A stretch of 64,000 bases of DNA from Luteimonas deserti. GTDB taxonomy: Bacteria; Pseudomonadota; Gammaproteobacteria; Xanthomonadales; Xanthomonadaceae. Of the stretch, positions 8,927 through 18,272 are shown piece by piece; the first letter of the stretch is position 1; each line of letters opens with the position of its first letter. The stretch is taken from assembly GCF_013425765.1 (NCBI RefSeq), contig NZ_JACCJZ010000020.1, positions 124,001 through 188,000 of the forward strand, written 5' to 3'. The notes beneath the pieces are model-generated. The model was not told where the DNA came from and made no database searches. It saw only the letters and a list, made by a program, of their open reading frames with translations. The position numbers and the translations under genes are program-made.

Positions 8927-9915
8927 TCGGAACCGCGTTGCCCGCTGGCGGCCGCATCGGCATCGCGGCGCTCGTAGGCGCTCACGATCCGCGCCACCAG
9001 CGGATGCCGCACCACGTCGCGTGCCTCGAAGAAGGTGAAGCTGACCCCGTCGACGCCCTTGAGCACCTCGATCGCGTCCTTGAGCCCGGACCGCACGTGC
9101 TTGGGCAGGTCCACCTGGGTCATGTCGCCGGTCACCACCGCGGTACTGCCGAAGCCGAGCCGGGTCAGGAACATCTTCATCTGTTCGATGGTGGTGTTCT
9201 GCGCCTCGTCGAGGATCACGAACGCGTCGTTGAGCGTGCGGCCGCGCATGTAGGCCAGCGGCGCGATTTCGATCACGTTGCGCTCGAGGAGCTTGGCGAC
9301 CTTTTCGACGCCGAGCATCTCGTAGAGCGCGTCGTACAACGGACGCAGATACGGATCGACCTTCTGGCTCAGGTCGCCGGGCAGGAAGCCGAGCTTCTCG
9401 CCCGCCTCGACCGCGGGGCGCACCAGGATCAGGCGTTGCACCCGCGACTCGTTGAGCGCATCGACCGCCATCGCCACCGCAAGGAAGGTCTTGCCGGTGC
9501 CGGCCGGACCGATACCGAAATTGATGTCGTGGGTGGTAATGCGGTGCAGGTACTTGGCCTGGTTGGCGCCGCGGCCGCGGATGGTGCCGCGCTTGACCCG
9601 CACCGCGACCTCCTGCGGTGCGTAGTCCGGGTCGTCGTTGACCACGTTGGCCTCGCTCAGGCGCAGCGCGATGCCCTGGGTGTCGAACACCTCGGTCTCG
9701 GTCTCGGCGTAGAGGGCCTTGAGCAGACGTTCGGCATCGTCGAGCGCGCCGAGCTCACGTCCGCTGATACGGAAGATATTGCCGCGGTTGGCGATCTCCA
9801 CACCCAGTCGCAGCTCGATCTGGCGCAGGTGGGTGTCGAAGGGGCCGGCGAGATTGGCGAGCCGCCCGGTATCGGAGGGCTCGAGCAGGAAGTTGCGTTC
9901 GTGGAGATCGGTCAT
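8923..9915 (-). CDS. ybeZ: PhoH-like ATPase YbeZ
   Basis: A 330-residue PhoH-family P-loop ATPase. A KH-like N-terminal region (about 20-75) precedes the ATPase domain. Walker A is GPAGTGKT (136-143) and the Walker B region reads VILDEAQN. YbeZ binds YbeY and is thought to act as a nucleic-acid-dependent helicase or ATPase partner in ribosome maturation. It is the first gene of the minus-strand ybeZ-ybeY-corC-DUF4105 run. In related genomes miaB often precedes it directly; here a divergent ampR/bla pair separates the two. Confidence 0.95.
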   Translation of the reverse strand: MTDLHERNFLLEPSDTGRLANLAGPFDTHLRQIELRLGVEIANRGNIFRISGRELGALDDAERLLKALYAETETEVFDTQGIALRLSEANVVNDDPDYAPQEVAVRVKRGTIRGRGANQAKYLHRITTHDINFGIGPAGTGKTFLAVAMAVDALNESRVQRLILVRPAVEAGEKLGFLPGDLSQKVDPYLRPLYDALYEMLGVEKVAKLLERNVIEIAPLAYMRGRTLNDAFVILDEAQNTTIEQMKMFLTRLGFGSTAVVTGDMTQVDLPKHVRSGLKDAIEVLKGVDGVSFTFFEARDVVRHPLVARIVSAYERRDADAAASGQRGSE

Positions 9916-10015
9916 GGCGCGGATTCTAGCGGCCCGCCTGCAACGCCGCCGTGTAGCGGGCAGCTGCCGTTATCGTGCGCCGGCTGCGGCCGGGGGCGGC
10001 CGCCGCCCGCGCCGG

Positions 10016-10891
10016 TCATGCCGTGACGCCCCCTTCGGCCTGCAGCCAGTGGCGGAAGCGCGCCGCCGCTTCGCTGTCCGGGCGCGAGCGCAGCTGCGTG
10101 AGCCAGTAGCGCCCGAGCTCAAGGGTCTGCGCGAAGACCTGGACCAGTCGTCCCTGGGCCAGGTCCTGCTCGAACAGTTTCAATGGCAGCAGGGCGACCC
10201 CGCTTCCGGCCGCGGCCGCGCTGGCGAGGGTCAGCGACGAATCGAAGACCGGACCGCGGGCTTCGAGTCCGGGCATGCCGGCGGCGCGCAGCCAGCGCGG
10301 CCACTCGTCGCTGCGGTAGGACCGCAGCAGCGGCACGCGCGCGAGGTCCTGCGGCTGCATCACGGTCCGCGCCAGTGCGGGCGCGCACAGCGGTGCGAAC
10401 GGGGCGTCGAGCACGGGTGTACACAGCTGGCCCTGCCAGTCGCCGTCCCCGAAGCGGATGGCCAGGTCGAGACCGTCGCCTGCCAGATCGATCCGGTTGT
10501 TGTGGGTCTGCAGGCGCAGCTCGATGTCCGGGTGCCGGGCGGAAAAGCCGGCGAGGCGCGGCAGCAGCCAGCCGGTGGCGAACGTGCCGACCACGCCCAC
10601 GTGCAGCACCGTCTGCGCCGGACCCTCGACCAAGCGATCGAGGCTGGCCGCGATACGGTCGAATGCCGCATTGAGTGCCGGGTAGAGCCGGGCGCCCTCA
10701 TCGGTCAGGGCGACGCCACGCGGCAGGCGATGGAACAGCGCCGTGCCCATGCGGTCCTCCAGGCTGCGGATCTGGTGGCTCAGCGCGGCCTGGCTCACGC
10801 ACAGTTCGAGGGCGGCGCGGGTGAAGTTCTGGTGCCGCGCGGCGGCTTCGAACGCGCGCAGGGCATGCAGCGGCAGCTGGGAGCGGAGCAT
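10016..10891 (-). CDS. ampR: LysR-type regulator AmpR-like
   Basis: A 291-residue LysR-family activator. The winged helix-turn-helix is N-terminal (ALRAFEAAARHQNFTRAA through the ALSHQIRSLE recognition region, residues about 8-60). The C-terminal part is a two-lobed effector-binding domain. Divergent pairing with a class A beta-lactamase marks it as the AmpR regulator, which in related bacteria senses muropeptides and switches bla from repression to induction. ATG 10891 is preferred because the family N-terminus LPLHALRAFEAA begins a few residues later; upstream in-frame codons run into the shared regulatory region. Confidence in LysR is very high and in AmpR function high from context. Confidence 0.9.
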   Translation of the reverse strand: MLRSQLPLHALRAFEAAARHQNFTRAALELCVSQAALSHQIRSLEDRMGTALFHRLPRGVALTDEGARLYPALNAAFDRIAASLDRLVEGPAQTVLHVGVVGTFATGWLLPRLAGFSARHPDIELRLQTHNNRIDLAGDGLDLAIRFGDGDWQGQLCTPVLDAPFAPLCAPALARTVMQPQDLARVPLLRSYRSDEWPRWLRAAGMPGLEARGPVFDSSLTLASAAAAGSGVALLPLKLFEQDLAQGRLVQVFAQTLELGRYWLTQLRSRPDSEAAARFRHWLQAEGGVTA

Positions 10892-11096
10892 CGGCGTGAC
10901 GTGAGCGGAGTTGATACCAGTCTCGCATCGCCCAGTGCATTCGGCGCAGGGGTCAGCGCGATGGGGCGATCGGCCGAATGTGGCCGAGCGCCTGGCGCAA
11001 CGAGGCATCAGTCTGCCTCATGTCTCTTCCTTGGAATCGTTGCTGGTGAGCGGACCGGCCTGTTCCGATACTGGAGTCCCAGCTCCGGAGATGCCC
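10892..11096. promoter_or_regulatory. ampR-bla divergent control region with 8-bp inverted repeat
   Basis: A 205-bp region between divergent ampR and bla. It contains an inverted repeat with arms CATTCGGC (10938-10945) and GCCGAATG (10973-10980) separated by 27 bp. A further CGGCCGA-type repeat overlaps the right arm. LysR regulators bind such dyads between divergent promoters. Assignment as the AmpR operator is an inference; no clean -35/-10 pair was identified. Confidence 0.35.
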
Positions 11097-12005
11097 ATGC
11101 CCGCCCGACGTCAATTCCTCCTCTGGACCGGCGCTGCCGCCGTCGCCGCCCTGGCCGGCAGGGTGCCTGCGGCCGACCGCGCGCCCGCTGTCGCGGATGC
11201 GGCAACGCGTCAGGACTTCGCCACGCTCGAGGCCGCCAGCGGCGGGCGCCTCGGCGTCACTCTGCTCGACACCGCGAGCGGGTGGCGCACCGGTCATCGT
11301 CAGGACGAACGGTTTCCGATGTGCAGCACCTTCAAGTTCGCGCTGGCGGCGGCGGTACTGCGCGGCGCCGACCGTGGCGTCCTGTCGCTCGATACGCGCG
11401 TGCCGGTGCGCCGGCAGGACATGGTGTCGCATGCTCCGGTGACCTCGCGCCATGTCGGCAAGGACCTGACCCTGCGCGACCTGTGCCGCGCGACCATGAT
11501 CACCAGCGACAATCCGGCCGCGAACCTGCTGCTGGGCCAGATCGGCGGGCCGCCAGGACTGACCCGGTTCCTGCGCGAGAGCGGCGATGCCGTCACCCGT
11601 AACGACCGCACCGAGCCGGCGATGAACCGCTTCGCCCCGGGCGATCCGCGGGACACCACCAGCCCGGCCGCGATGGCCGCGAGCCTGCAGCGCTTCGTGC
11701 TCGGCGAGACCCTGTCGCCCGCCTCGCGCCAGCAGCTGGCCGACTGGCTGATCGACAACGAGACCGGTGACGCGCGCCTCCGCGCCGGACTGTCGCCGGC
11801 CTGGCGGGTGGGCGACAAGACCGGCAGCAACGGCGAGGACACCAGCAACGACATCGCGATCCTGTGGCCGCTCGCGGGCGGCCCGGCCTGGGTCCTGACC
11901 GCCTATCTGCAGGGCGCGAGAATCCCGGATTCCGAGCGCAACGCCGTCCTGGCCCGCGTCGGCCGCATCGCCGAGACCATCATCGCCGGACGCTCCGGCG
12001 CCTGA
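11097..12005 (+). CDS. bla: Class A beta-lactamase, L2-like, probable Tat export
   Basis: A 302-residue serine beta-lactamase. Active-site motifs are all present: Ser77-x-x-Lys80 in CSTFK (Ambler 70-73), SDN at 137-139 (Ambler 130-132), Glu173 in EPAMN (Ambler 166) and KTG at 241-243. Cys76 precedes the nucleophile, but no partner Cys follows KTG, so the carbapenemase-type disulphide is not expected. The leader has twin arginines (ARRQFLLWTGAAAV), as in Tat-exported L2-type enzymes. ATG 11097 has CGGAG six bases upstream; ATG 11091 abuts that sequence and is less likely. It would hydrolyse penicillins and cephalosporins in the periplasm and is probably inducible by AmpR. Confidence 0.93.
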   Translation: MPARRQFLLWTGAAAVAALAGRVPAADRAPAVADAATRQDFATLEAASGGRLGVTLLDTASGWRTGHRQDERFPMCSTFKFALAAAVLRGADRGVLSLDTRVPVRRQDMVSHAPVTSRHVGKDLTLRDLCRATMITSDNPAANLLLGQIGGPPGLTRFLRESGDAVTRNDRTEPAMNRFAPGDPRDTTSPAAMAASLQRFVLGETLSPASRQQLADWLIDNETGDARLRAGLSPAWRVGDKTGSNGEDTSNDIAILWPLAGGPAWVLTAYLQGARIPDSERNAVLARVGRIAETIIAGRSGA

Positions 12006-12045
12006 AGCCGGCGTCGACCGGCCCCGGTGCCTGTTCGGCCGGGAC

Positions 12046-12070
12046 GCCGCGGCTCCGTCGGGGCCGCGGC
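12046..12070. terminator. GC hairpin between convergent bla and miaB
   Basis: Two copies of GCCGCGGC (12046-12053 and 12063-12070) form an 8-bp stem with a 9-base loop in the 74-bp gap between converging stop codons. There is no T-tract, so a bidirectional terminator role is only suggested. Confidence 0.35.
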
Positions 12071-12079
12071 AGGCAGTGA

Positions 12080-13528
12080 TCAGGCCGCGGCGATCCCGGA
12101 CACGACCACCCGCCCGCGCAGGGAATTGCTGAGCGCCGCCGTGATCTCGACGTCGACGAACCGGCCGATCAGCCGCGCCGGCGCGGGAAAGTTCACCGAA
12201 CGCATGTTCTCGGTCTTGCCGGTGAGCTCGGTCGGATCCTTGCGCGACGGGCCTTCGACCAGCACCGTCTGCACGGTGCCGACCATGCGCTCGGAAATGC
12301 CGGCGGCATACGCATTGATGTGTGCCTGCAGCCGCGAGAGGCGGGCGTGCTTTTCCTCCGGGGTCACCGAGTCCTCGAGATCCGAGGCCGGTGTGCCCGG
12401 GCGACGCGAATAGATGAAGGAGAACGACTGGTCGAAGCCGACGTCCTCGATCAGCTTCATGGTCTTCTCGAAATCCGCTTCGGTCTCGCCGGGAAAGCCG
12501 ACGATGAAATCCGAGGAGATCGAGATGTCGGGACGCACCGCGCGGAGTTTGCGGATCTTCTGCTTGAACTCGAGCACCGTGTAGCCGCGCTTCATCGCCG
12601 ACAGGATGCGGTCGCTGCCGGCCTGCACCGGCAGGTGCAGGTAGTTCGCGAGTTTCGGTACGTCGCGGTAGGCCTCGATCAGCGAGTCGGAGAATTCGAG
12701 CGGATGCGACGTGGTGAAGCGGATGCGGTCGATACCGTCGATCTCGGCGATGGTGCGGATCAGCAGGCCGAGGTCGGCGGTCGCGCCGTCGCCCATGTCG
12801 CCGCGGTAGGCATTGACGTTCTGGCCGAGCAGGTTGATTTCGCGCACCCCCTGGGCGGCCAGCTGCACCACTTCCACCAGCACGTCCTCGAACGGTCGGC
12901 TGATCTCGGTGCCGCGGGTGTAGGGCACCACGCAGAACGAGCAGTACTTCGAACAGCCTTCCATGATCGACACGAACGCGGTCGGGCCCTCGGCGCGCGG
13001 CTCGGGCAGCCGGTCGAACTTTTCGATCTCGGGAAAACTGATGTCGACCTGGGGCAGGCCGGTCTCGCGCTTGGCGCGGATCAGCTCGGGCAGGCGGTGC
13101 AGGGTCTGCGGGCCGAACACCAGGTCCACGTAGGGCGCACGCTTGACGATGGCCTCGCCTTCCTGCGACGCCACACAGCCGCCGACGCCGATCAGCACCG
13201 GCCTGCCGTCCTTCTTCAGCGCCTTCCAGCGGCCGAGCTGGCTGAAGACCTTTTCCTGCGCCTTCTCGCGGATCGAGCAGGTGTTGACGAGGACGACGTC
13301 GGCTTCCTCGACGTTGTCGGTCAACTCCAGGCCGTCGCTCGCGGCGAGCACGTCGGCCATCTTGGCCGAGTCGTACTCGTTCATTTGGCAGCCGTGGGTC
13401 TGGATGAAGAGCTTGCCGCGCGACGGGGCCGCGCGCTGCGGGCTGCAGGCAGCCCCAGGCAGGGTGGCGTCGGGGATCGGTGCGAGCGCGGCGGGCGGCG
13501 CGGGCGCCGTGGAAGCGGTCTGGGTCAT
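12080..13528 (-). CDS. miaB: tRNA-2-methylthio-N6-dimethylallyladenosine synthase MiaB
   Basis: A 482-residue radical-SAM methylthiotransferase that adds the methylthio group to i6A37 of tRNAs. The N-terminal cluster cysteines are Cys47, Cys84 and Cys118. The radical-SAM CxxxCxxC is Cys192, Cys196 and Cys199 in GCSKYCSFC. The C-terminal TRAM domain ends near the stop. ATG 13528 follows from the conserved N-terminus; about 35 extra Ala/Pro-rich residues precede the catalytic part, which is not unusual in this family. It is divergent from the transglycosylase gene. In many gammaproteobacteria miaB is followed by ybeZYX; here ampR/bla lies between. Confidence 0.96.
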   Translation of the reverse strand: MTQTASTAPAPPAALAPIPDATLPGAACSPQRAAPSRGKLFIQTHGCQMNEYDSAKMADVLAASDGLELTDNVEEADVVLVNTCSIREKAQEKVFSQLGRWKALKKDGRPVLIGVGGCVASQEGEAIVKRAPYVDLVFGPQTLHRLPELIRAKRETGLPQVDISFPEIEKFDRLPEPRAEGPTAFVSIMEGCSKYCSFCVVPYTRGTEISRPFEDVLVEVVQLAAQGVREINLLGQNVNAYRGDMGDGATADLGLLIRTIAEIDGIDRIRFTTSHPLEFSDSLIEAYRDVPKLANYLHLPVQAGSDRILSAMKRGYTVLEFKQKIRKLRAVRPDISISSDFIVGFPGETEADFEKTMKLIEDVGFDQSFSFIYSRRPGTPASDLEDSVTPEEKHARLSRLQAHINAYAAGISERMVGTVQTVLVEGPSRKDPTELTGKTENMRSVNFPAPARLIGRFVDVEITAALSNSLRGRVVVSGIAAA

Positions 13529-13672
13529 GGCGTGTCCGGGGCGCGGCGTTGAGTCCGGGCCGGAAGGCGGTGAGGGGAGCGAAGTGTAGCGACATCGCCC
13601 GGGCGTGCGCGGCCCGACGTGTTCAGGATCAAGCACTTGGCAAGCGCTCCGGAAGCAGGGACACTCCGCACC

Positions 13673-14623
13673 GTGAAACGGGGATGGGGACTCATCGTGG
13701 CGCTTGGTCTGCTGGCGGCCTTTCCGGCTGCCGGCAGCACGCTGTATCGCTGCGATACCGGCGACGGAATCCCGCAGTACGTCAGCAAGCGCGTTGCCGG
13801 GGCCAGCTGTCGCCTGGTCAGTTCCGGCGCGCCTGCGCCGCGTCGTGCACCAGCGTCCGGCGCGCCGGCTTCCGCCACGCGAACGGCTTCGCCCCCGGCC
13901 GGCATCGACAGCAATCCACCCGCCACGTTCATGGGCACGAGCACCGCCGAGTCCGTGCGGACCGCCGCGACGGCGCCCGCCCCGGCGGCTGCGACGCCGC
14001 CCGCGACCCAGCCTGCGGGTGCCGGCGGGCAACCGCAGCGCCGGCTGCAGCAGGGGCAGGTGTATTCGTACATCAAGGACGGCGTCCGCCACTACAGCAG
14101 CAGCCGGCCCTCCGGTGCGGGCCAGGTCGCGGCGGTGCGGACCATCCAGTACAGCTTCTTCGAGACCTGCTACGCCTGCGGCGCCGCGCCCGGGGTCAAT
14201 TTCGGCACCGTGCGGCTCAACCACGACGCGTACCGCGACGAGATCGCCCGCGCGGCGCGCGATTTCGGCGTCGAGGAAGCGGTGGTGCGCGCGATCATGC
14301 ATGCCGAGTCGGCCTTCAATCCCAACGCGCTTTCGCGCGCCGGCGCGCAGGGCCTGATGCAGTTGATGCCGGCCACGGCGCGGCGCTTCGGCGTGGTCAA
14401 TGCCTACGACCCGGAGCAGAACATCCGCGGCGGCGTGGAGTATCTCGCCTGGCTGCTGAAGCGGTTCAAGGGTGACCTGACCCTGGCCGCCGCCGGCTAC
14501 AACGCCGGCGAGGGCGCGGTCGACCGCCACAAGGGTGTGCCGCCCTACAGCGAGACCCAGCGGTACGTGGTCCGCGTGGCCCAGCTGGCCGAGCGTTACC
14601 GCGGCCAGGTCGCCACCCGCTGA
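13673..14623 (+). CDS. Lytic transglycosylase, SLT domain, exported
   Basis: A 316-residue murein lytic transglycosylase of the Slt/MltE type. A signal peptide ([17 protein letters not shown]) is followed by a DUF4124-like segment (LYRCDTGDG...), then an Ala/Pro/Thr-rich linker and a second such segment ([16 protein letters not shown]). The C-terminal SLT domain has catalytic Glu212 in HAESAFNP, plus [11 protein letters not shown] and [10 protein letters not shown]. The start is taken at GTG 13673, which puts the signal peptide at the N-terminus; an in-frame GTG at 13619 would add 18 residues. The enzyme would cleave peptidoglycan with anhydro-muropeptide formation in the periplasm. Confidence 0.9.
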   Translation: MKRGWGLIVALGLLAAFPAAGSTLYRCDTGDGIPQYVSKRVAGASCRLVSSGAPAPRRAPASGAPASATRTASPPAGIDSNPPATFMGTSTAESVRTAATAPAPAAATPPATQPAGAGGQPQRRLQQGQVYSYIKDGVRHYSSSRPSGAGQVAAVRTIQYSFFETCYACGAAPGVNFGTVRLNHDAYRDEIARAARDFGVEEAVVRAIMHAESAFNPNALSRAGAQGLMQLMPATARRFGVVNAYDPEQNIRGGVEYLAWLLKRFKGDLTLAAAGYNAGEGAVDRHKGVPPYSETQRYVVRVAQLAERYRGQVATR

Positions 14624-14644
14624 GCGCGAAGACGCTCGCACCGA

Positions 14645-14674
14645 TTGTTCCTCGATTCAGGCTTCCGTTACACT
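14645..14674 (+). promoter_or_regulatory. Probable sigma70 promoter of petABC
   Basis: TTGTTC (14645-14650) and TACACT (14669-14674) are separated by 18 bp in the gap before petA, about 90 bp upstream of its ATG. The match to consensus is fair, and this AT-richer patch stands out in the GC-rich background. Confidence 0.45.
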
Positions 14675-14762
14675 CGGGCGTCTTTTGCGGCCGGCCGGTG
14701 GAAGAGGGCGGTTCCGCGGCAGCCAGTACACAACAGCTACCGAAAAAAGAGCGGAGTACCGG

Positions 14763-15404
14763 ATGGTCGACGAAGCGGTGATCGGGCCTGGGGATGGGGA
14801 AGCCCCGGTCAATGAAGGGCGGCGCCGGTTCCTGACGGCCAGTACCCTGGTCGTGGGGGCAGTGGGCGCGGGCATCACCGCGATCCCGTTCATCAAGTCG
14901 TGGAATCCCAGTGCGCGTGCGCGGCTCGCCGGTGCGCCGGTGACGGTCGATATCGGCGCGCTCGAGGAAGGTCAGCGGCTGATCGCCGAGTGGCGCGGCC
15001 AGCCGATCTGGATCGTCCGCCGCTCCAAGGCGATCCTCGAGGCCCTGCCGACCCTGGACGCGCAGTTGCGCGACCCGGAGTCGACCAACGCCGACCAACA
15101 GCCGGACTACGTGCTGCAGGCCAATCCGGAGCTGCGCTCGCTCAAGCCCGACATCTCCGTGCTGGTCGGCCTGTGCACGCACCTCGGCTGCTCGCCCGAA
15201 ATGGTCGCCGAGATCCGGCCCGCGCCGTTCGACGCGAACTGGAAGGGCGGCTACTTCTGCCCCTGCCACAAGTCGAAGTTCGACATGGCCGGACGCGTCT
15301 ACGATGGCGTGCCGGCGCCGACGAATCTGCTGGTTCCCCCGCATCACTACGCCGATGACACCACCCTGGTGATCGGTGTCGACCCGTCCGAGGGGAACGC
15401 CTGA
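14763..15404 (+). CDS. petA: Ubiquinol-cytochrome c reductase Rieske iron-sulfur subunit
   Basis: A 213-residue Rieske protein of the cytochrome bc1 complex. It has a twin-arginine type N-terminal anchor (GRRRFLTASTLVVGAVGAG). The 2Fe-2S ligands are Cys138 and His140 in CTHLGC, and Cys166 and His169 in CPCHKSKFD; the disulphide cysteines are Cys143 and Cys168. It passes electrons from quinol to cytochrome c1 on the periplasmic side. ATG 14763 is chosen because the anchor begins shortly after it. It overlaps petB by 1 bp and is first in the petABC operon. Confidence 0.97.
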   Translation: MVDEAVIGPGDGEAPVNEGRRRFLTASTLVVGAVGAGITAIPFIKSWNPSARARLAGAPVTVDIGALEEGQRLIAEWRGQPIWIVRRSKAILEALPTLDAQLRDPESTNADQQPDYVLQANPELRSLKPDISVLVGLCTHLGCSPEMVAEIRPAPFDANWKGGYFCPCHKSKFDMAGRVYDGVPAPTNLLVPPHHYADDTTLVIGVDPSEGNA

Positions 15405-16690
15405 TGGCCGGCAACGACCAGAAATCCATGCCGAACAACCCCGTCATGGGGTTGGTCGGCGGTGCGCTGAACTGGGTGCACGAGCGCGCGCCCGGCATGA
15501 TGCCGTTCTACCGCAAGCACATGAGCGAGTACTACGCGCCGAAGAATTTCAACATCTGGTACATCTTCGGCGTTTTGTCGCTGGTGGTGCTGGTCAACCA
15601 GATCCTGACCGGCATCTTCCTGACGATGCACTACAAGCCGAGCGCGGCGGAAGCCTTCGCCTCGGTCGAATACATCATGCGCGACGTGGAGTGGGGCTGG
15701 CTGATCCGCTACATGCACTCCACCGGTGCCTCGCTGTTCTTCGTGGTGGTCTACATCCACATGTTCCGCGGGCTGATGTACGGCAGCTACAAGAAGCCGC
15801 GCGAGCTGGTGTGGATCCTCGGGATGCTGATCTACCTCGTGCTGATGGCCGAGGCGTTCCTCGGCTACGTGCTGCCCTGGGGCCAGATGTCGTTCTGGGG
15901 CGCCAAGGTGATCATCTCGCTGTTCGGTGCGGTCCCGGTGATCGGCAACGGCCTGACCGAATGGATCATGGGCGACTACCTGCCCAGTGATGCCACCCTC
16001 AACCGGTTCTTCGCGCTGCACGTCATCGCGCTGCCGCTGGTGCTGCTGCTGCTCGTGGTGCTGCACCTGGGCGCGCTGCACGAAGTGGGCTCGAACAATC
16101 CGGACGGCGTGGACATCAAGAAGGGCCCCAAGGGCAACCGCTGGTCGGCCACCGCGCCGGCCGACGGTATCCCGTTCCATCCCTACTATTCGGTCAAGGA
16201 CGGGTTCTACGTTTCCTTCTTCCTGATCATCGCGGCCTTCATCATCTTCTTCGCCCCGGCGTTCGGCGGCTGGTTCCTCGAACACGACAACTTCACCGAG
16301 GCCAACCGCCTGGTGACCCCCGAGCACATCAAGCCGGTCTGGTACTACACGCCGTACTACGCGATGTTGCGCGTGGTGCCGAACAAGCTCGGCGGCGTGC
16401 TGGTGATGTTCGGCGCGATCGCGATCCTGTTCCTGGTGCCGTGGCTGGATCGCTGCAAGGTGCGCTCGCACCGTTACCGTGGTCCGTTGACCAAGATCAT
16501 GCTCGCCCTGCTGGTGGTGTGCTTCGTCTGGCTCGGCAAGATCGGCGCCGGCCCGGGCACGGACCCGGTGGAGACGATCATCGGCCGCGTGCTGACGTTC
16601 CTCTACTTCGCTTTCTTCATCACGATGCCGCTGTGGACCAAGCTCGACAGCACCAAGTCCGTGCCGGAACGGGTGACGACGCATGACTGA
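15404..16690 (+). CDS. petB: Cytochrome b of the bc1 complex
   Basis: A 428-residue polytopic cytochrome b that carries hemes bL and bH and both quinone sites. The family landmarks MHSTGASLFFVVVYIHMFRG, YVLPWGQMSFWGAKVI and the DATLNRFFALH segment are present, with histidine ligands spaced as expected on two core helices. The length fits the fused bacterial form with eight or more helices. It starts within the petA stop (TGATG) and overlaps petC by 8 bp, so the three subunits are co-translated. Confidence 0.97.
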   Translation: MAGNDQKSMPNNPVMGLVGGALNWVHERAPGMMPFYRKHMSEYYAPKNFNIWYIFGVLSLVVLVNQILTGIFLTMHYKPSAAEAFASVEYIMRDVEWGWLIRYMHSTGASLFFVVVYIHMFRGLMYGSYKKPRELVWILGMLIYLVLMAEAFLGYVLPWGQMSFWGAKVIISLFGAVPVIGNGLTEWIMGDYLPSDATLNRFFALHVIALPLVLLLLVVLHLGALHEVGSNNPDGVDIKKGPKGNRWSATAPADGIPFHPYYSVKDGFYVSFFLIIAAFIIFFAPAFGGWFLEHDNFTEANRLVTPEHIKPVWYYTPYYAMLRVVPNKLGGVLVMFGAIAILFLVPWLDRCKVRSHRYRGPLTKIMLALLVVCFVWLGKIGAGPGTDPVETIIGRVLTFLYFAFFITMPLWTKLDSTKSVPERVTTHD

Positions 16691-17441
16691 CCACGCCTTC
16701 GCCCGCCCGTTCTTCGCGCGCATCGCCACGGCCGCCGCGGGCCTGCTGCTGTCGTTCGGTGCGTTCGCCGCGGCCGGCGGGCCGGTCGAGCAGTCCGGCA
16801 CCGACATCGGCGACCGGGCTTCGCTGCAGCGCGGTGCGCAGCTGTACATGAACTACTGCGCCGGCTGCCACTCGCTGAAGTTCATGCGCTACTCGCGCAT
16901 GGCCGAGGACCTGGGCCTGACCGAGGACGAGGTGATGAACAACCTCAACCTCACCGGCGCGGCCTTCGGCGAGCACATCATCTCGTCGATGCCGGCCGCG
17001 CAGTCGGCACAGTGGTTCGGCCAGACGCCTCCCGACCTGAGCCTGATCACCCGCGTGCGCGGGAGCGACTGGGTGTTCACCTATCTCAAGTCGTTCTACA
17101 TCGACGAGACGCGGCCGCTGGGCTGGAACAACACCCTGTTCCCGAACGCGTCGATGCCCAACCCGCTGTGGGAGATGCAGGGCGTGCTCCGGCCGGTGCA
17201 CGGCGAGCCCGACGACATCGGCGAGCCGACCGTCGCGCATCTGGAAGTCGGCACGCCCGGCAGCCAGAACGCGCAGCAGTTCGACCAGACGGTGCGCGAC
17301 ATCACCGCGTTCCTGGAATACGTCGGCGAGCCGGCCGCGCTCAAGCGCCAGCGGCTCGGCGTCTGGGTGCTGCTGTTCCTGACGTTCCTGACGTTCATGG
17401 CCTGGCTTCTGAAGAAGGAGTACTGGCGGGACGTGCACTGA
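16683..17441 (+). CDS. petC: Cytochrome c1 of the bc1 complex
   Basis: A 252-residue c-type cytochrome. A cleavable signal peptide (residues 1-31) precedes the heme-binding CAGCH at residues 59-63. The PDLSLITRVRG segment follows in the middle, and a single C-terminal membrane anchor ends in KKEYWRDVH. It accepts electrons from the Rieske protein and delivers them to soluble or membrane cytochrome c. It is the last gene of petABC; sspA follows after 169 bp, the order common in Xanthomonadaceae and other proteobacteria. Confidence 0.97.
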   Translation: MTDHAFARPFFARIATAAAGLLLSFGAFAAAGGPVEQSGTDIGDRASLQRGAQLYMNYCAGCHSLKFMRYSRMAEDLGLTEDEVMNNLNLTGAAFGEHIISSMPAAQSAQWFGQTPPDLSLITRVRGSDWVFTYLKSFYIDETRPLGWNNTLFPNASMPNPLWEMQGVLRPVHGEPDDIGEPTVAHLEVGTPGSQNAQQFDQTVRDITAFLEYVGEPAALKRQRLGVWVLLFLTFLTFMAWLLKKEYWRDVH

Positions 17442-17610
17442 GTCGCGCTGCCGGCCCGTGCATGCGGGCATCCCTGCCGGGCGTCGTTGCCGGTCGCGGC
17501 GGGGAAATGCGAGACTCGGGAACCGCGACGACCGTCTGCGAGGGGCAGCCGGCGTCACGGGGCTGGCGGATCCAGCCTCCGGAAGGCCGACGACGGCCGC
17601 GAGTGCATCC

Positions 17611-18231
17611 ATGCGAAATGTCCTGACGCTGTTTTCCTCGGTCGATGATGTGCTGTGCCACCGCGCGCGCCTGGTGCTGGCGGCGAAGGGCGTCACCTAC
17701 GACATGGTCGTGGTGGATCCGCAGAACCCGTCCGAAGACCTGATCGACCTCAATCCCTACCATTCGGTGCCGACCCTGGTCGAGCGCGAGCTGGTGCTGT
17801 ACGCGGCGAGCGTGGTGAGCGAATACCTCGACGAGCGTTATCCGCACCCGCCGCTGATGCCGGTGGATCCGCTGTCGCGTGCGCGCCTGCGTCTGGCGAT
17901 GCTGCGCATCGAACACGACTGGGTGCCCCAGGTGCAGGCGATCCAGATGGGCAACAAGGCCCAGGCCGAAACGGGGCGCAAGCGCCTGAAGGAACTGCTG
18001 ACCGCGTCGGTCCCGTTGTTCAAGGCCAGCAAGTTCTTCCTCAACCCGGAAATGAGCCTCGCCGACTGCGCGATGGCGCCCATCGTCTGGCGCCTGCAGG
18101 CCCTGGAGATTCCATTGCCGCGCGATGGCGCCAAGGCGATCGAGGACTACGGCAACCGCATCTTCCGCAGCCCGGGCTTCGTGCGCAGCCTCACGCCGCA
18201 GGAGCGCGCGCTGCGGCCGCTGCCCGAGTGA
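17611..18231 (+). CDS. sspA: Stringent starvation protein A (GST-like RNA polymerase partner)
   Basis: A 206-residue SspA. It has an N-terminal thioredoxin-like GST domain (LFSSVDDVLCHRARLVLAAKG...PTL) and a helical C-terminal domain. SspA binds RNA polymerase and modulates transcription in stationary phase and stress. ATG 17611 matches the family N-terminus; upstream in-frame codons are not conserved-looking. It is followed 41 bp later by sspB, the usual pair. Confidence 0.94.
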   Translation: MRNVLTLFSSVDDVLCHRARLVLAAKGVTYDMVVVDPQNPSEDLIDLNPYHSVPTLVERELVLYAASVVSEYLDERYPHPPLMPVDPLSRARLRLAMLRIEHDWVPQVQAIQMGNKAQAETGRKRLKELLTASVPLFKASKFFLNPEMSLADCAMAPIVWRLQALEIPLPRDGAKAIEDYGNRIFRSPGFVRSLTPQERALRPLPE

Positions 18232-18272
18232 GTGCCCGGTTCGCGGCGCTGCTGAGTCGTTAGACTGTCGGC

